This document shows positions 30,131-41,105 of a stretch of 49,560 nt of DNA, in pieces. How positions within the stretch are numbered: position 1 is the first letter of the stretch; every line of letters begins with the position of its first letter. Position numbers and translations under genes: made by a program. The notes under the pieces are model-generated. The model ran no database searches. It had not been told where the DNA came from and saw nothing but the letters and a program-made list of their open reading frames with translations. This DNA comes from Tubiluchus corallicola (taxonomy: Eukaryota; Priapulida; Priapulimorpha; Priapulimorphida; Tubiluchidae), in the NCBI GenBank assembly GCA_030141605.1, contig JAQGDQ010000069.1, positions 677,126-726,685 on the forward strand, written 5' to 3'.

Positions 30131-32879
30131 CTATTTATGAGGGGGGATACTTGTGTTAATTGCGTTCTGTATGGCTGAGACTTCAAAAAGTTGTACTGTA
30201 ATTATATACATTAATGTTCAGGTAAATGCATTTTGCTTGGTTTCATGATATCTTGCTATAAATGAAATAAACAGTTAAGAAAAATTGACGATGATCATGA
30301 CAACGACGACCACTAAATGCGGAAAGTTGCCCGTTCAGAGCTGTTCTAAGTTACCTACGGAGCAACAATTCAACGATTTTAATCCACTTATGTAGACTCA
30401 TATGCAAAAAGGGAAAATTAACTGGCATGAATTTAAGAAAATAATTTTATTTTGGTAAAAATGGTGTAAAGTTGCTAAAAAATTATTACATTTGATACAA
30501 TATTCCATACAGCTATAATTTTTCTTGCAGAAAACTACCCTTCATTTTTGTTTACTACTGACGTCATATTTATTGTTACGTTTGTTATTAACTCTGACAG
30601 TACCTGTTTAAGAAGTTAAATAAAAATATTTAACGTCTGTAATAAAAAGACGAGTTCTGTGCAGCCTACATTTATTAGTCTTTTGTTGAAAGGATGTTTG
30701 AATATAAAGAAGTTCAACATTTTTTAAAGAAATTAAAATAGGTCAAAGTCAAACGTTCTACCAAATATTAATCGTGAACTTACAAAACCACCTCATCTGT
30801 ATTCTCTTCATGTTTCTCTCTCTCTCTTTCTCCCGCGTTTACAACGAGAAAAAGAAAGAGCGAGGTCGAACTGCGTATGGGCGCTTATATATAGAAGGCT
30901 TAGCGCGAAACGTTTGTGGTGCGTTAATGTCGCTGTTCTGTTTCTGTATTTCTTCGTACATGCAGTAACCTTCAGAATTGGTTGTTGCTGTTGTGTAGTA
31001 AATACTTATAGTAATAATACGTCTTCACGTGTTGTGCATTTCTGACAATTGAGTCATTTTTTTAAATTTGTGATCGTCTTTTAATTATACAACTGTTTTC
31101 GATATTTTTGAAAATAATTATACACACGTTCGCAAAGAGCCCCTATATCACAAAAACGAAAACAAAATTAATGTTATGAAAATGGACAAAAGCTTTTATT
31201 TTGTCTTGATTAAAAATATAATAATTTCCTCAGAAACTGCTTAAATTCACAAGCAGAAACACTGCTAAAGACAAATACGTGCGGTGATGGAAAAAGCGGT
31301 GATGGATCGACAGCACAAGTAAACTTTCATCCAGTAAAATATATTAATGAATTACACAGTTTCACAGACTACAAAATAGTAGGCCGTATTGACTGTATGT
31401 TCTCCAACACAACAACAGGCTATAATAAAACTAAAATAATTTCTCACAACTACAATAATTTACGACACTTTGTACAATTTGGCACAATGCAAGACGGAAT
31501 TCAGGCAGGACTTATTAGCGCTGTTGAATGAGTGTGGCTGGACCGGAAATTAGCTTTTTATCAAGGACAAGTCTCCGAGACAATAAATAGGAAGCAGAAG
31601 TGTTTTTGCAATGCTTGGATGTGTGTATGTCTTCCCACAGTGAGAAACAGTCTCGAGGCTGTTGACAGAATGATAGTGCTGATGTGTGCTTCAAAACAGC
31701 TTAAAAAACCTGCTTAATGCGGATTTTTCTCTTTGGCTGTAGATTAAACTAGTTACTAGATATCCAAACTGAACGAACGTGAGTTTTGTAAAGAATTTCT
31801 GACGATCAGTAATATGGTAACCATATGCAAATAAAATCGCCAACTTAGAGACTTCTGCGTAAAGATGGACTAGAGAAAATAATATGTAAAATTACTATCG
31901 TTGATGAAATTGCAAAAATAACACCATAATTAACACGCAAAAAGAGATGAGTGGCTGAATCACCTTGCTTAAGAAAGCCTATCTATGAAGAAAGTAAGTC
32001 TTTACAACGTTTGCTTACGGAACATACATCTGTTGTGAACAAGTGACCAGTCAAACAAAACAGTCATAGTAATGCGTTGGCCTGTACATTGTTCTAAGTG
32101 CTTGTTGCCATTCTTTTGTATTATCATTTGACGAGTTTTCTACCCGCAAGAAAAACCGCAGGCTGCCCCCGTTTTTGCATACGCCTCTCTTTTAAACGCA
32201 GTCGTCGAATGAAACTGCGATAGGAAGATGAGATCACATGATCAATATCCAATCAAGCGTGGAGATAAGAAGATTTCAGAGATGTCAGGGGAGCGATTAG
32301 TGTCCAAACAGGCTGATGAAGCACTGATGAATGGACAGATAGGGAGGAGAACAACTCGAGCGGACGTTTGTAGATAAGAGAAGCCTCGACGGTGCGCTAA
32401 GAATAATGAGGAAAAGAAGTTTGTACACACTGAACGTGAACGGAACTTAACGAGATAGCAAAAAGCTGCAGATGCAGCTAAATGAGATTGGCACGTCGTA
32501 TGGCTTCCGTAGGCGTTATCGTTGCCGTCTTGTTTACAGTTTAAAATCATTTATTTCAAAACACAGAAGAGTGATTATATTTTAAAGCAGGCCTATTACT
32601 TACGAAATGTAAGCGCCATATTTTAGTGCCGTTATTTCACGAGTAGATGGCGCCACGTCATCACATTTTCAAACTTCGCAAATACAAATCGTACACACGG
32701 TCTTTACTATGAAACTAATAAAGCTTTCGTTCTTAAGGCACGTACCACAGCAACAATTGAGTTTTTTATTTCTACATGCATAATTGAATATACCGACTTT
32801 AAATAAAGATTTATCACATCGTATCGTATCATATCATATTATATCATACGTAACATAGGCTAAGACAAAATCATTGACT

Positions 32880-32935
32880 AGCTCCCTTTTCCAACAATCG
32901 ACCAAAAGTACCGATTGTTGAAAGGAGGAGAAACT
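32880..32935. repeat. Imperfect inverted repeat
   Basis: caacaatcg (32892-32900) pairs perfectly with cgattgttg (32912-32920) around an 11-nt loop. The flanking pyrimidine-rich arm (ctcccttttc) and purine-rich arm (aaaggaggag) extend the stem with one bulge and some G-T pairs. Confidence 0.6.
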
Positions 32936-33362
32936 AGAGCTTGGTCAGAGTCAGACAGCCACCCCATTGCAAATTTATTATCTTAAATAAAAGAGTAAAA
33001 TCAAAGCGAAATTACCTATGTGCATTAGGCCTACGTAGTGCATAATAATTAGAATTGTAAATGAAGTATATTCAGTAAGCTAATTAGTACATAATCATTT
33101 TATTTGTTATAAATTAAAGAATACGTACATTCCGATCATTGGACGTTTAGTCCAAAAGCAGGAGTTACAGATACAAAAACAAATGTTCACAGTAACGCAC
33201 AAACAAATCATGTAATCTTGCAAGCACTATGTAAAACAGAAGATTTACAACCTAGTTAACGTTTAAGCCACAAGAAAACACTCTTCATAAATTCGTTTTG
33301 AAGTTTTGTATTACTTACATGCTGTCTTATTGCACACAGGACTGGTGTTAGCAGTAACACTG

Positions 33363-33530
33363 TATAAAATTTGCAAATTTAAACTCCCGCAATGACTAAT
33401 AATGTGCTTTATGGTCAATCAGCGGTGTGCTAACTTTTAGCTTTTCAAGATTCTTTCGCAATTATAAAAGTCTTTCAAACAGGTTAGTGTAATGCTAAGT
33501 AATATAGTTTTATATGGAAAGTTCTTGGGG
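33363..33530 (-). repeat. Dispersed repeat, copy C (inverted)
   Basis: Reverse complement of copies A and B. On the - strand it reads ttccatataaaactatatta, cttagcattacactaacc, tgtttgaaagac and later cattgcgggagtttaaattt. It contains the whole shared part, in inverse orientation and about 9.3 kb from copy B. Confidence 0.75.
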
Positions 33531-33854
33531 CTATACTTGCGGTCCCCCCCCCCCCCCCATTAAATTTTAAAGAAGATGTTTTTGTAATATAAGCTATCCA
33601 TAAATCCGCACTATTTGCTTTATATAACATATCTTTTTTGTAGAAAAACACACTCCATGAATTAAAATCTCATCTGCATAAAGCGATTGTTTGATGACGT
33701 TGATCTCCCACACCAAAAATCGTTTATCCTTCTATTCGGCAGTGAATCAGTCCGCGATTCACAGAGATTTCAGCCCGAGATTCGCAATTAAGATAGCAGA
33801 GTTATAAATGACGCTTTTCCGCAAAAAGATTGCACCAATCTAACCAAGATTTGC

Positions 33855-34030
<176 letters not shown>

Positions 34031-35276
34031 TGCAGAGTGCGAGTCATCAAGAGAGGAGAGATAAAACTATACTTGGCACTACATGTAAAAGCAAAGGTAA
34101 ACCAAGTTAAATGAACCATCTCGCGCCTCATGTACTGAACTTCATTTTCACGATTGTCTACCTACAGCAGTAAATAAATAAATCATTATAATAAATAAAT
34201 AAATAAATTTGGGAACTAGGGCCGAGGTTGTTTCACGGGAGTCGTTCAGTTTAAATTATAGAATCGAGTTTCACAGGATTTTACTTTTCTCGGGTTACAG
34301 ACATGAAGCTCAAACACACGCAGTCCTTTCTTTAGATTAACGGCTGTACTGAGAGCAAGTATTTAACGAAAAAAGTAAAATCTTTCCAAATACTCTCTTA
34401 TTTTAGCTTGACTTGTCAAAAACTTAATTAACGTTAATGAACTGCAAAACAATGAAATAAAACAAATGAGGCAAAATTAAACAAACGAACAAAATTAAAA
34501 TAAAACAAATGACAACTAAATTAATGATAACTCAGTGTTTCCAAAGTGGCATTTGCCTGGCATCAGGAACGCGCATGCGTTATCTATCTGCGGAATAGGT
34601 GCGGAATAAAAATCAAAAGGAAATAGTTGCAGAAAAAAATAACGCATAAAGCATGTCTTATAAACGGGTGCATTGAAACAATAAACCGATTTTATCATTT
34701 CATACGCATGCGCATACCGGATGATACATAAGCGCCACTTGACAATAACAATTTTTCCCAATTTTCCATTTTCTAGCTTAATTATTTATACGCTCTCCAG
34801 TGTTTAAATCTACAAAAAGTTCTTTCTATTTCAACGCATGGTGGAATGACTGAAAAGAGAGTTTAGCTGTTAGTAGGTATTTTCTAAGAAAAACGTTTGT
34901 TTGGCAAGTGATGGATTGATGACAAGTTAGTGAAGGAGCTTATTTCCAAGATTATTATAGTTGGTCAGCCTTTTAGTCAGTCAGTCAATAATCAGTCAGT
35001 CAGTTAAAGATGGTAAGTGGGTGGCATGTCATCAGAACAACAGCATTAAGATATATTGGGTAGACATAAAAAAAGTACGCCCTTTCTAATATTTCATAGA
35101 GCCAAGAATTTCTATCCCGTTTGTATGTAAATTTAACAGATAAACTAGAAACAGTATCAACGTGTTCCCAAATTAGCTGGCAACTAACGATATCATTAAT
35201 TAATTATGAATGTGATTGCCAGATGTTTTTATAAAGCATAACGGTTTATTTTATCAGTTATTACCCATTGAGGGTA

Positions 35277-35493
35277 ATGAGTTGCAGAAAGGAGACACTA
35301 AAAAATTGCGGACTAGTCGACAAATTCTCTACAGATGACGCTGTTGGATTGTGAGTTAGAAGTAGGAAAATCTCAGGCCTGCTCTGCCTTGTTAGATTGT
35401 TAGTTCAAGTGGTAGAAAGTACTAATGCCAGGTCTCGGGTTCAAGTCATAACTAGTCCACAATTTTTTTCAGCATCTCCTTTCTCCAACTCAT
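35277..35493 (+). mobile_element. Foldback element (about 41-bp inverted repeats) with a tRNA-like core
   Basis: The left arm (35277-35317: tgagttgcagaaaggagaca, then aaaaattgcggactagt) is the near-complete inverse of the right arm (35451-35493: actagtccacaattttttt, then ctcctttctccaactca). Inside the right half, about 35389-35457, are words resembling RNA polymerase III promoter boxes: ttagttcaagtggtagaa (A-box-like) and gggttcaagtcataa (B-box-like), at tRNA-like spacing. I infer a short non-autonomous element, either a MITE-like foldback or a tRNA-derived SINE with inverted ends. No clear target-site duplication is seen. Confidence 0.6.
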
Positions 35494-35712
35494 GATTTGT
35501 AAAATAAACTATGATAGCTTATAAACATTTTGGCAAACACAGACATAATTAATTAATAACTAGAACCATTTCTAGCAATTATGCATTATTTTTGCCAAGA
35601 AAGTCCAATAAATAAACATATTGTTTTTGCTCAGGAAACTAATAAAAATAAAAAACTACATACGTATTAGTATGATTGCACGTCTTTGTTATCGTGATAT
35701 TAGCATTACTCT

Positions 35713-36141
35713 GTGGCCAACAAACTTACGGATCAGTTCAGGCCTCGATTAAGAAAAATAATTGAAATGTTAGGAAAACATACTGAATACTTTTTAATGT
35801 ACAAAAATTTGACGGATAATTTTTGTTTTTTAAACCGTGTTAAAAGTTCTAAATTCTGCATTTTTTATGTTAATGTTGGCATTATTCATAATATATGCAT
35901 TTATTTTTATGGCGAAATGTTTTCTTGCAACGCCGAGAGAAATAAATTATTAATGATTTTAAATTTTAAAAGGACTTACTTTTTTCTGCCCACCCGGTAT
36001 ATTAGGTGTCCCAGTTTCAGGTTTATTATGCAGACTAAATTGCTAACGTGCACACGCGAAATGATTTATCACACATTAGCCACAAATGTTAGGGTGTTCC
36101 ACAGCGTAAATGCCTGTTCGACTATTTCTAATTTGCACTAG
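35713..36141 (+). other. Unrecognised 142-codon open frame
   Basis: The longest non-repetitive open frame in the gene-poor central region. It opens at a GTG, with the first in-frame ATG about 18 codons in. It is rich in Phe, Asn, Ile and Cys, with no domain, signal peptide or splice signal I can name. In AT-rich DNA of this size a chance frame of this length is not very improbable, so I do not call it a gene. Confidence 0.15.
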
Positions 36142-36328
36142 TATTTCTAATATACGAAACAATATCCTGGCAACTAAAACTGGCGAAGTACAGGCTTATA
36201 TGTGTGCATACTGTGTATTTCCTATCGTGCACAGGCAAAGTTATACACTGTCAAAATGAATTTCAATTTGATTTTATTAGTACTTTTTGTGGTGTTAACT
36301 AATGATATACTAGTAAAATAATGTGCAG

Positions 36329-36460
36329 GCGAAGTGTGGGCCTGCCAAAGCGATTCACTGGCGAAGTGTGGGCCTGGCAAAGCGATTCACTGGCGAAGTG
36401 TGGGCCTGGCAAAGCGATTCACGAAGTGTGGGCCTGGCAAAGCGATTCACTGACGAAGTG
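36329..36460 (+). repeat. 32-bp minisatellite, about 4 copies
   Basis: Units of gcgaagtgtgggcctggcaa followed by agcgattcactg. Copies 1 and 2 are 32 bp at 36329-36360 and 36361-36392. The junction of copies 3 and 4 has lost tggc. A partial, diverged fifth copy follows, and related gcgaagta words occur about 150 bp upstream. Confidence 0.9.
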
Positions 36461-36965
36461 TAAACACTTGCGAAATGATAAACTAGCAATACGATAAGTT
36501 GGTATTATAATACGTTGGCGATATGTAGTAGTAGTGAAATATCAATAATTGCAGAAGTTAGTCATTGTATTATACTTGAAATTTCTTGTAAATTTACTTG
36601 AGCATAGATTTAATAGTTTCGAAGCATTAAGTGCATGATCATGAATAAATAAGTATTATTTTAAGTTAAATGTTAAGTTGTACATGCATGAAAAAATCCG
36701 TGCTATATTATTTATTATAGATTATCTCTATTATTTTATTATCAAAGTAAAAAGGTTTGTATAGGATTGTCGTTACTACATTTCCTGTAAAACAGGATAT
36801 TTTGCAGAAATAACTGGCTGAGCAAATAATAATATTATGTGCTTGTTTATGTATATGTATGTTATTGTTAAAAATTAGCGATCAGAAAAAGAAAATTACA
36901 ATTAACGCATCCACATTAACTTGCAATTTACAATTTTCACGGCGGCCAGGAATTTATTCAGTGTC

Positions 36966-37085
36966 TGTATTCGAGGAAACCAACCATGGTGTATTCGAGG
37001 AAACCAACCATGGTGTATTCGAGTAAACCAACCATGGTGTATTCGAGTAAACCAACCATGGTGTATTCGAGTAAACCAACCATGG
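36966..37085 (+). repeat. 24-bp minisatellite, exactly 5 copies
   Basis: Five contiguous 24-bp units, each tgtattcgagKaaaccaacc plus atgg. The first two carry G at the variable site and the last three carry T. Each unit ends in an NcoI-type ccatgg. Because 24 is a multiple of 3, both strands show periodic ORFs, but no gene context supports them. Confidence 0.95.
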
Positions 37086-37360
37086 TAGCGTTGCGACAAA
37101 TTTTAGTTTTGCGTTGTGTAAGATGTTGACGTCCGTCCGTCTTAAATATGACGTGGTGACCAATATTTATTTTCTATTTTAAGATTATAGTTTTTAATTA
37201 CTTCGATTAACCAATTGAGTGATGGGTGGATTCAGTTTAGCTGTTGAAGCTCAACAGTAGCTCTTACAGCGAAATTAATAAAGTTTTGCACCTGCTTATG
37301 TTTCTGAAATGTTAAATTAATTTCAAATTACTTGAAAAAATGTTCATTCAAATAGTTGTA

Positions 37361-37443
37361 CCCAAATCGAGACTTGAACCAAAGCCTTGCATAGAGTAGT
37401 GAATTTCTATTTTAATTCTATGATCTACTAATGAAAAGCAGGC
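37361..37443 (-). repeat. Possible diverged tRNA-like SINE fragment
   Basis: On the - strand, ggttcaagtctcg is a good B-box-like word, preceded by ttagtagatcatagaa in the A-box position. gcctgct upstream also occurs upstream of the tRNA-like core at 35377. The resemblance to the element at 35277-35493 is loose and judged by eye. Confidence 0.25.
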
Positions 37444-37809
37444 GGAAATCTGTGCTAGGTTCTGTCACAACAATAGAACTCAAAATTAATTTAAGTGAAT
37501 AGCCGCGTAGTTAACGACTAAAATTAAGCAACACTGAGCCTGGTCACTGAATGGATGGGTGACTATCGTATACGTTATTACTGTTTTATGGGCATTTACC
37601 TCGTTGAGGAAGAGTGTTTGCATTTCCAAATGTGAATGAGACACCTATGCCAGACCAGGGTGTTTCAGTTTTTCTGGTAGATATTCCATGTAACAGCATC
37701 ACGAAATGTTGGAAAACCTTTACCGCGCTGACATGCCGCGTGAAACTCCCACAAAGGCCTTACAGGAGCCTCACAAGGACTTCCTCTAAATGCTTCACAC
37801 GCTCTCTCA

Positions 37810-38070
37810 TCAGTCAGTCAGTCAGTCAGTCAGTCAATGAATCAGTCAGTCAGTTGGTTAGTCAGTCAGTCAGTCAGTCAGTCAGTCAGTCAGTCAGTCA
37901 GTCTGTCTGTCTGTCTGTCTGTCAATGAATCAGTCAGTCAGTTGGTTAGTCAGTCAGTCAGTCAGTCAGTCAGTCAGTCAGTCAGTCAGTCAGTCAGTCA
38001 GTCAGTCAGTCAGTCAGTCAGTCAGTCAGTCAGTCAGTCAGTCAGTCAATCAGTCAGTCAGCCAGTCAGT
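37810..38070 (+). repeat. (CAGT)n microsatellite with an internally duplicated unit
   Basis: Long runs of cagt interrupted by (ctgt)n near 37903-37922. The phrase caatgaatcagtcagtcagt followed by tggttagt occurs twice (near 37834 and 37922), so a segment of about 88 bp of the array was duplicated as a block. The Ser/Gln/Val ORFs are artefacts. Confidence 0.95.
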
Positions 38071-38149
38071 ATATGCATGCGTGCATGTGTTCAATATTAA
38101 TTCATTAGTTTGTTTGTGTCCATTTTGTTCTTTCGAGTCGGTTACTTAA

Positions 38150-39720
38150 TCAGTCCGTCAAATAGTTAGCCAGGCGCGTGAGTAATTATAGTTAGTTAGC
38201 TAATGAGTTTGTGCATAACGTTGTTTTCATCTGCATAATTATGTTGATAAAGATTTTGCTAAGAAATATGTAACACCCTGGTATGCTAACAAAGTAGATA
38301 TTTCTTCTGTTTGCGGAATATAAATTTGAAGTTCATATTAAATATGTAAGTTCGATATTTGAAATCTCGAATAAGATAATGTTGATGGAAATTCTGGTTA
38401 TTTGCGAGAAATTTAATTTTATATCTGCCAAATTACAGCAGTTGGCAGCAGATTCGAATTTGGTACTCATCTCTTCCACCATCACAATCTGACGAAGTTG
38501 AACTATTTTAAATTGTGATGTTACAAAACCCGCAATTAATAAATTTTTTAATGTTGGAAATTAGAATGCGGTTAGAATGAAAGTTGGCCCGTATTTTGGA
38601 ATGTGAAAGTTAACGCCGTGGGAGACAGAGTTGAAAAAGATGTTCCTCAAAGTTTCAACTGACACAAAAACTTTTGCAGAGAAATTGTAATATTCCACAA
38701 CTATCTAGAGCAAAAAAAATACACGTCGTTTCAGTATATCGCTGCCTGCTGTCTTTATATATGCTAAATGAAAAATATTTTTGAAATTAATAATTATTGT
38801 TGTTTGGTGTTTTTTTGCGTTTTACATTTTGAAAGTGGCCGCGGATACTTAGTATACGTCAGACGCCTACAAGCACTACAAGCCACAAACCGTTCCACCT
38901 CTTTATCTATAAGTAAGTCTACATAAGAGTGATGTAGTTTCAAACATAGTATCACATGTTCTTTCGAGTGTTTTTGTTTTGGTAGTCGCAGATCTAGGAA
39001 CGGTTTTATAATGGCCAAACATCAGTAAATCAAGTAAAGAAAGTTTTTTGTTTCGCATATTTCGCATTTGATGAGCTATTGAATTTCAATTATAACTTTT
39101 CGGTGCGAGAAATCCAAATTAACGAAGTATTGGTGCTTATCCATCTGTGAACGACTCAATAGTTACTAGCTGATAGTAAATATAAATTTAAATGTATAAG
39201 TGCAAAATTTGTCTCTGTCTTGTATATTAAACATTATAAATGATTATAAATATGTGTTATTACATGTTAGGAATACTTTAAATTATTAAACCTTACTGCT
39301 TTCGTATAATTTCTTTAACTGAAAAAGGATTTGAATTTAAATTCGTTGTTTGAAAATTCTAAAAATGCGATTAACTTAACAAGATCCACACAAAAGATTT
39401 TTTCTGAACTAAAAGACTGGCAGACATAATAGACAAAATAGTAATATATTAACTAAACAGACATATAAAATATTACTATTATTCGGATTTTTCAATTAGA
39501 TATCGGTTATTTATTCTTAGTATCTATTGTCGCGGAAACTCGATACTTCCTGTATGCACTTCTTTACATTTTTATTGTTTATTCCTAAAATGGATATAGA
39601 ATTTTAATTAACTATCGATACAACATAAAGAAATTGCTGTTACTGTGTGACTTGTTTGAATTTGGTTAATATAAGATAATGGCGTTCGCAACAAATTTTT
39701 TGTATTACATTATTAACGAT
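38150..39720. other. Intergenic sequence upstream of the chitin-binding gene
   Basis: AT-rich, with no supported coding or RNA feature. A 74-codon - strand frame at 38794-39018 has no recognisable domain. Confidence 0.5.
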
Positions 39721-39722
39721 TC

Positions 39723-39766
39723 GTTTAAACAAAGAGCACATTAATCATGTTTAAACAAAGAGCACA
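39723..39766 (+). promoter_or_regulatory. Tandem 18-bp motif upstream of the chitin-binding gene promoter
   Basis: gtttaaacaaagagcaca occurs at 39723-39740 and again, identically, at 39749-39766, a 26-bp spacing. The core TTTAAACAAAG resembles forkhead (TRTTTAC-like) and Sox/TCF (AACAAAG) sites. It ends about 150 bp before the TATA box. The regulatory role is inferred from duplication, motif resemblance and position. Confidence 0.45.
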
Positions 39767-39914
39767 CTGCATGTTATCCGCCTGCTTAAAACTAAATTGC
39801 CAGGCTTCACACTAACTGTAGTACTATGCAACATATTACACAAAATTGAAAAAGAAGCCAGGAGCTAAGAATTGGGATACCAGCTGAACTTGACCTAAAT
39901 GCATACCTGGCAGG

Positions 39915-39922
39915 TATAAAAG
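39915..39922 (+). promoter_or_regulatory. TATA box of the chitin-binding protein gene
   Basis: TATAAAAG lies 73 nt upstream of the ATG at 39995. Transcription would start near 39940-39946, where ttcagtg and agcattac offer initiator-like contexts, giving a 5' UTR of about 50 nt. Confidence 0.75.
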
Positions 39923-39994
39923 TGCAGGCCGAGAGTTCAGTGTTAGCATTACTACTGGTAACTGAGCTAGTGTTCGTATTTTCATCCGTCAAGT

Positions 39995-40037
39995 ATGGAT
40001 CGAGTAGTGTTCTTGCTCTTCGGCGCTGTTTTGTGCG
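39995..40037 (+). CDS. Secreted Gly/Ser/Tyr-rich chitin-binding protein, exon 1 (signal peptide)
   Basis: Encodes the first 14 residues, MDRVVFLLFGAVLC, and one base of the next codon. The donor is tgcg/gtaagt (phase 1). Joined to exon 2 it gives a signal peptide with a hydrophobic core that continues GYIAQA, with likely cleavage near residues 20-22. The ATG was chosen because it has a good context (A at -3, G at +4), lies just downstream of a TATA box and joins exon 2 in frame. A signal peptide split by a phase-1 intron is common in secreted animal proteins. Confidence 0.88.
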
Positions 40038-40177
40038 GTAAGTAAATAAATTCTTAGACTTGAATATTTTATGTATTTACGCGGTTTTTAGTAGCGTTTA
40101 ACCTCGTTACAATAGGGTTTATTTCGGCTTTACCACTGTTTATGTCATGATTGTATTAATTATTGATTTTTTCACAG

Positions 40178-40944
40178 GTTACATCGCACAGGCAGTATCA
40201 AGTCGCTACAATGACGATGATTACAATCCATCAGGTTATGGGAATTATAGATCTTCGGGTTACGGTTCCAGCTATGGCTCTGGCTATGGGTACAGTTATG
40301 GGGCAAACCACGGGTCCAGCAGTTCTGCTTATGCCCCATCAGACTACGGTTATGGATCTTCGAGATCTGGTTCCAGTAGCTCCGGTTATGGTACTGGTTC
40401 TGGTTCCAGCAGTTATGGGCCAACGTATGGCTCTGGTTCCAGCAGTTATGGGCCATCGAGCTATGGTTACGACTCTGGTTCCAGCAGTTATGGGCCATCG
40501 AGCTATGGTTACGACTCTGGTTCCAGTAGTTATGGGCCATCGAGCTATGGTTACGACTCTGGTTCCAGTAGTTACGGGCCATCGAGCTATGGTTACGACT
40601 CTGGTTATGGAGGAACACCAAGCTATGGTTACTGTCAACACCATGACTACTGCCCTCATGGATACGATGGACTGCTCATACCAGACCACTACGACTGCTC
40701 AAACTACTTCCAATGCGTACACTATGAACCTGTTCATCGCTACTGTGCAGCAGGAACCATCTTTGACGAATGCCAACAAACATGCGTACACGATAACTAT
40801 TACAACAGGCACAGGCTTGGATGCCCTTCATACGACAACGGTTATGGTCGACGTGGTTACGGCTATGGCAGCAGTGGTTATGACAGTAGTGGCTATGGAG
40901 GTGGACGTGGACGTAACCGAGGCCATTATGGCTATCGTTCTTAG
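40178..40944 (+). CDS. Secreted Gly/Ser/Tyr-rich chitin-binding protein (peritrophin-A/CBM14), exon 2
   Basis: Completes a 269-residue secreted protein. The acceptor is a T-rich tract ending in ttcacag. Residues about 25-165 are Gly/Ser/Tyr-rich and contain four consecutive 14-residue repeats, GSSSYGPSSYGYDS, encoded by 42-bp units at 40435-40602. Residues 167-230 form one peritrophin-A-like chitin-binding domain with eight cysteines. Spacings CX14CX5CX9CX12CX12C fit the CBM14 pattern, with two extra cysteines (in YCQHHDYC and FDECQQTC) and the typical aromatic DHYDCSNYFQC core. A GY-rich tail with RGRNRG follows to the TAG. Polyadenylation signals AATAAA lie at 41071 and 41100. Such proteins bind chitin in gut linings, cuticles or shell matrices. 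The GY-rich part suggests a structural, cross-linked material (inference). No close named homologue is recognised. Confidence 0.92.
40435..40602 (+). repeat. 42-bp coding minisatellite, 4 copies
   Basis: Four head-to-tail 42-bp units (40435-40476, 40477-40518, 40519-40560, 40561-40602) differing at only a few silent third positions (agc/agt, tat/tac). The near identity at DNA level points to recent expansion or gene conversion within the ORF. Confidence 0.97.
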
Positions 40945-41070
40945 GTTAAGATTACTAAGCAGTTTTAACTTGTTACAGGTTTTATAACCAATTGCTTGGT
41001 TTGTTCGTACTTTATTACCAGTTGAAATTTTGTTACGTAATTTTTTAGTCAGCTAATTAGTTTATTAAGC

Positions 41071-41105
41071 AATAAACGATTGTGCGTTAATGGGGTTTAA
41101 ATAAA
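41071..41105 (+). promoter_or_regulatory. Polyadenylation signals of the chitin-binding protein gene
   Basis: AATAAA at 41071-41076 and again at 41100-41105, 130-160 nt after the stop codon. Confidence 0.7.

Larger units (their letters stand above)
26480..33360. other. Intergenic region with no supported gene
   Basis: About 6.9 kb of AT-rich DNA. Items inside it are a short Kozak-like ATG at 26939 (22 codons), an imperfect hairpin at 28503-28541, a tandem pair of aaaaagacgttttctt words (about 29732 and 29776), a possible solo LTR at 29798-30130, and an imperfect hairpin at 32892-32920. Open frames of 60-115 codons occur but lack domains, conserved motifs or splice support. Confidence 0.55.

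Noticed and set aside
32242-32550. 102-codon - strand ORF starting with ATG
   Set aside because: No recognisable domain, no signal peptide or splice sites, and the + strand is also partly open.
36902-37163. - strand ORFs with an 8-residue HGWFTRIH-type repeat
   Set aside because: The 24-bp period makes any stop-free frame look periodic. There is no signal peptide, domain or gene context, and both neighbouring frames are equally open.
40163-40987. 274-codon + strand ORF and two long - strand ORFs overlapping the chitin-binding gene
   Set aside because: They are frame shadows of the 42-bp coding repeats. Only the frame with the signal peptide, eight-cysteine domain and splice match is credible.
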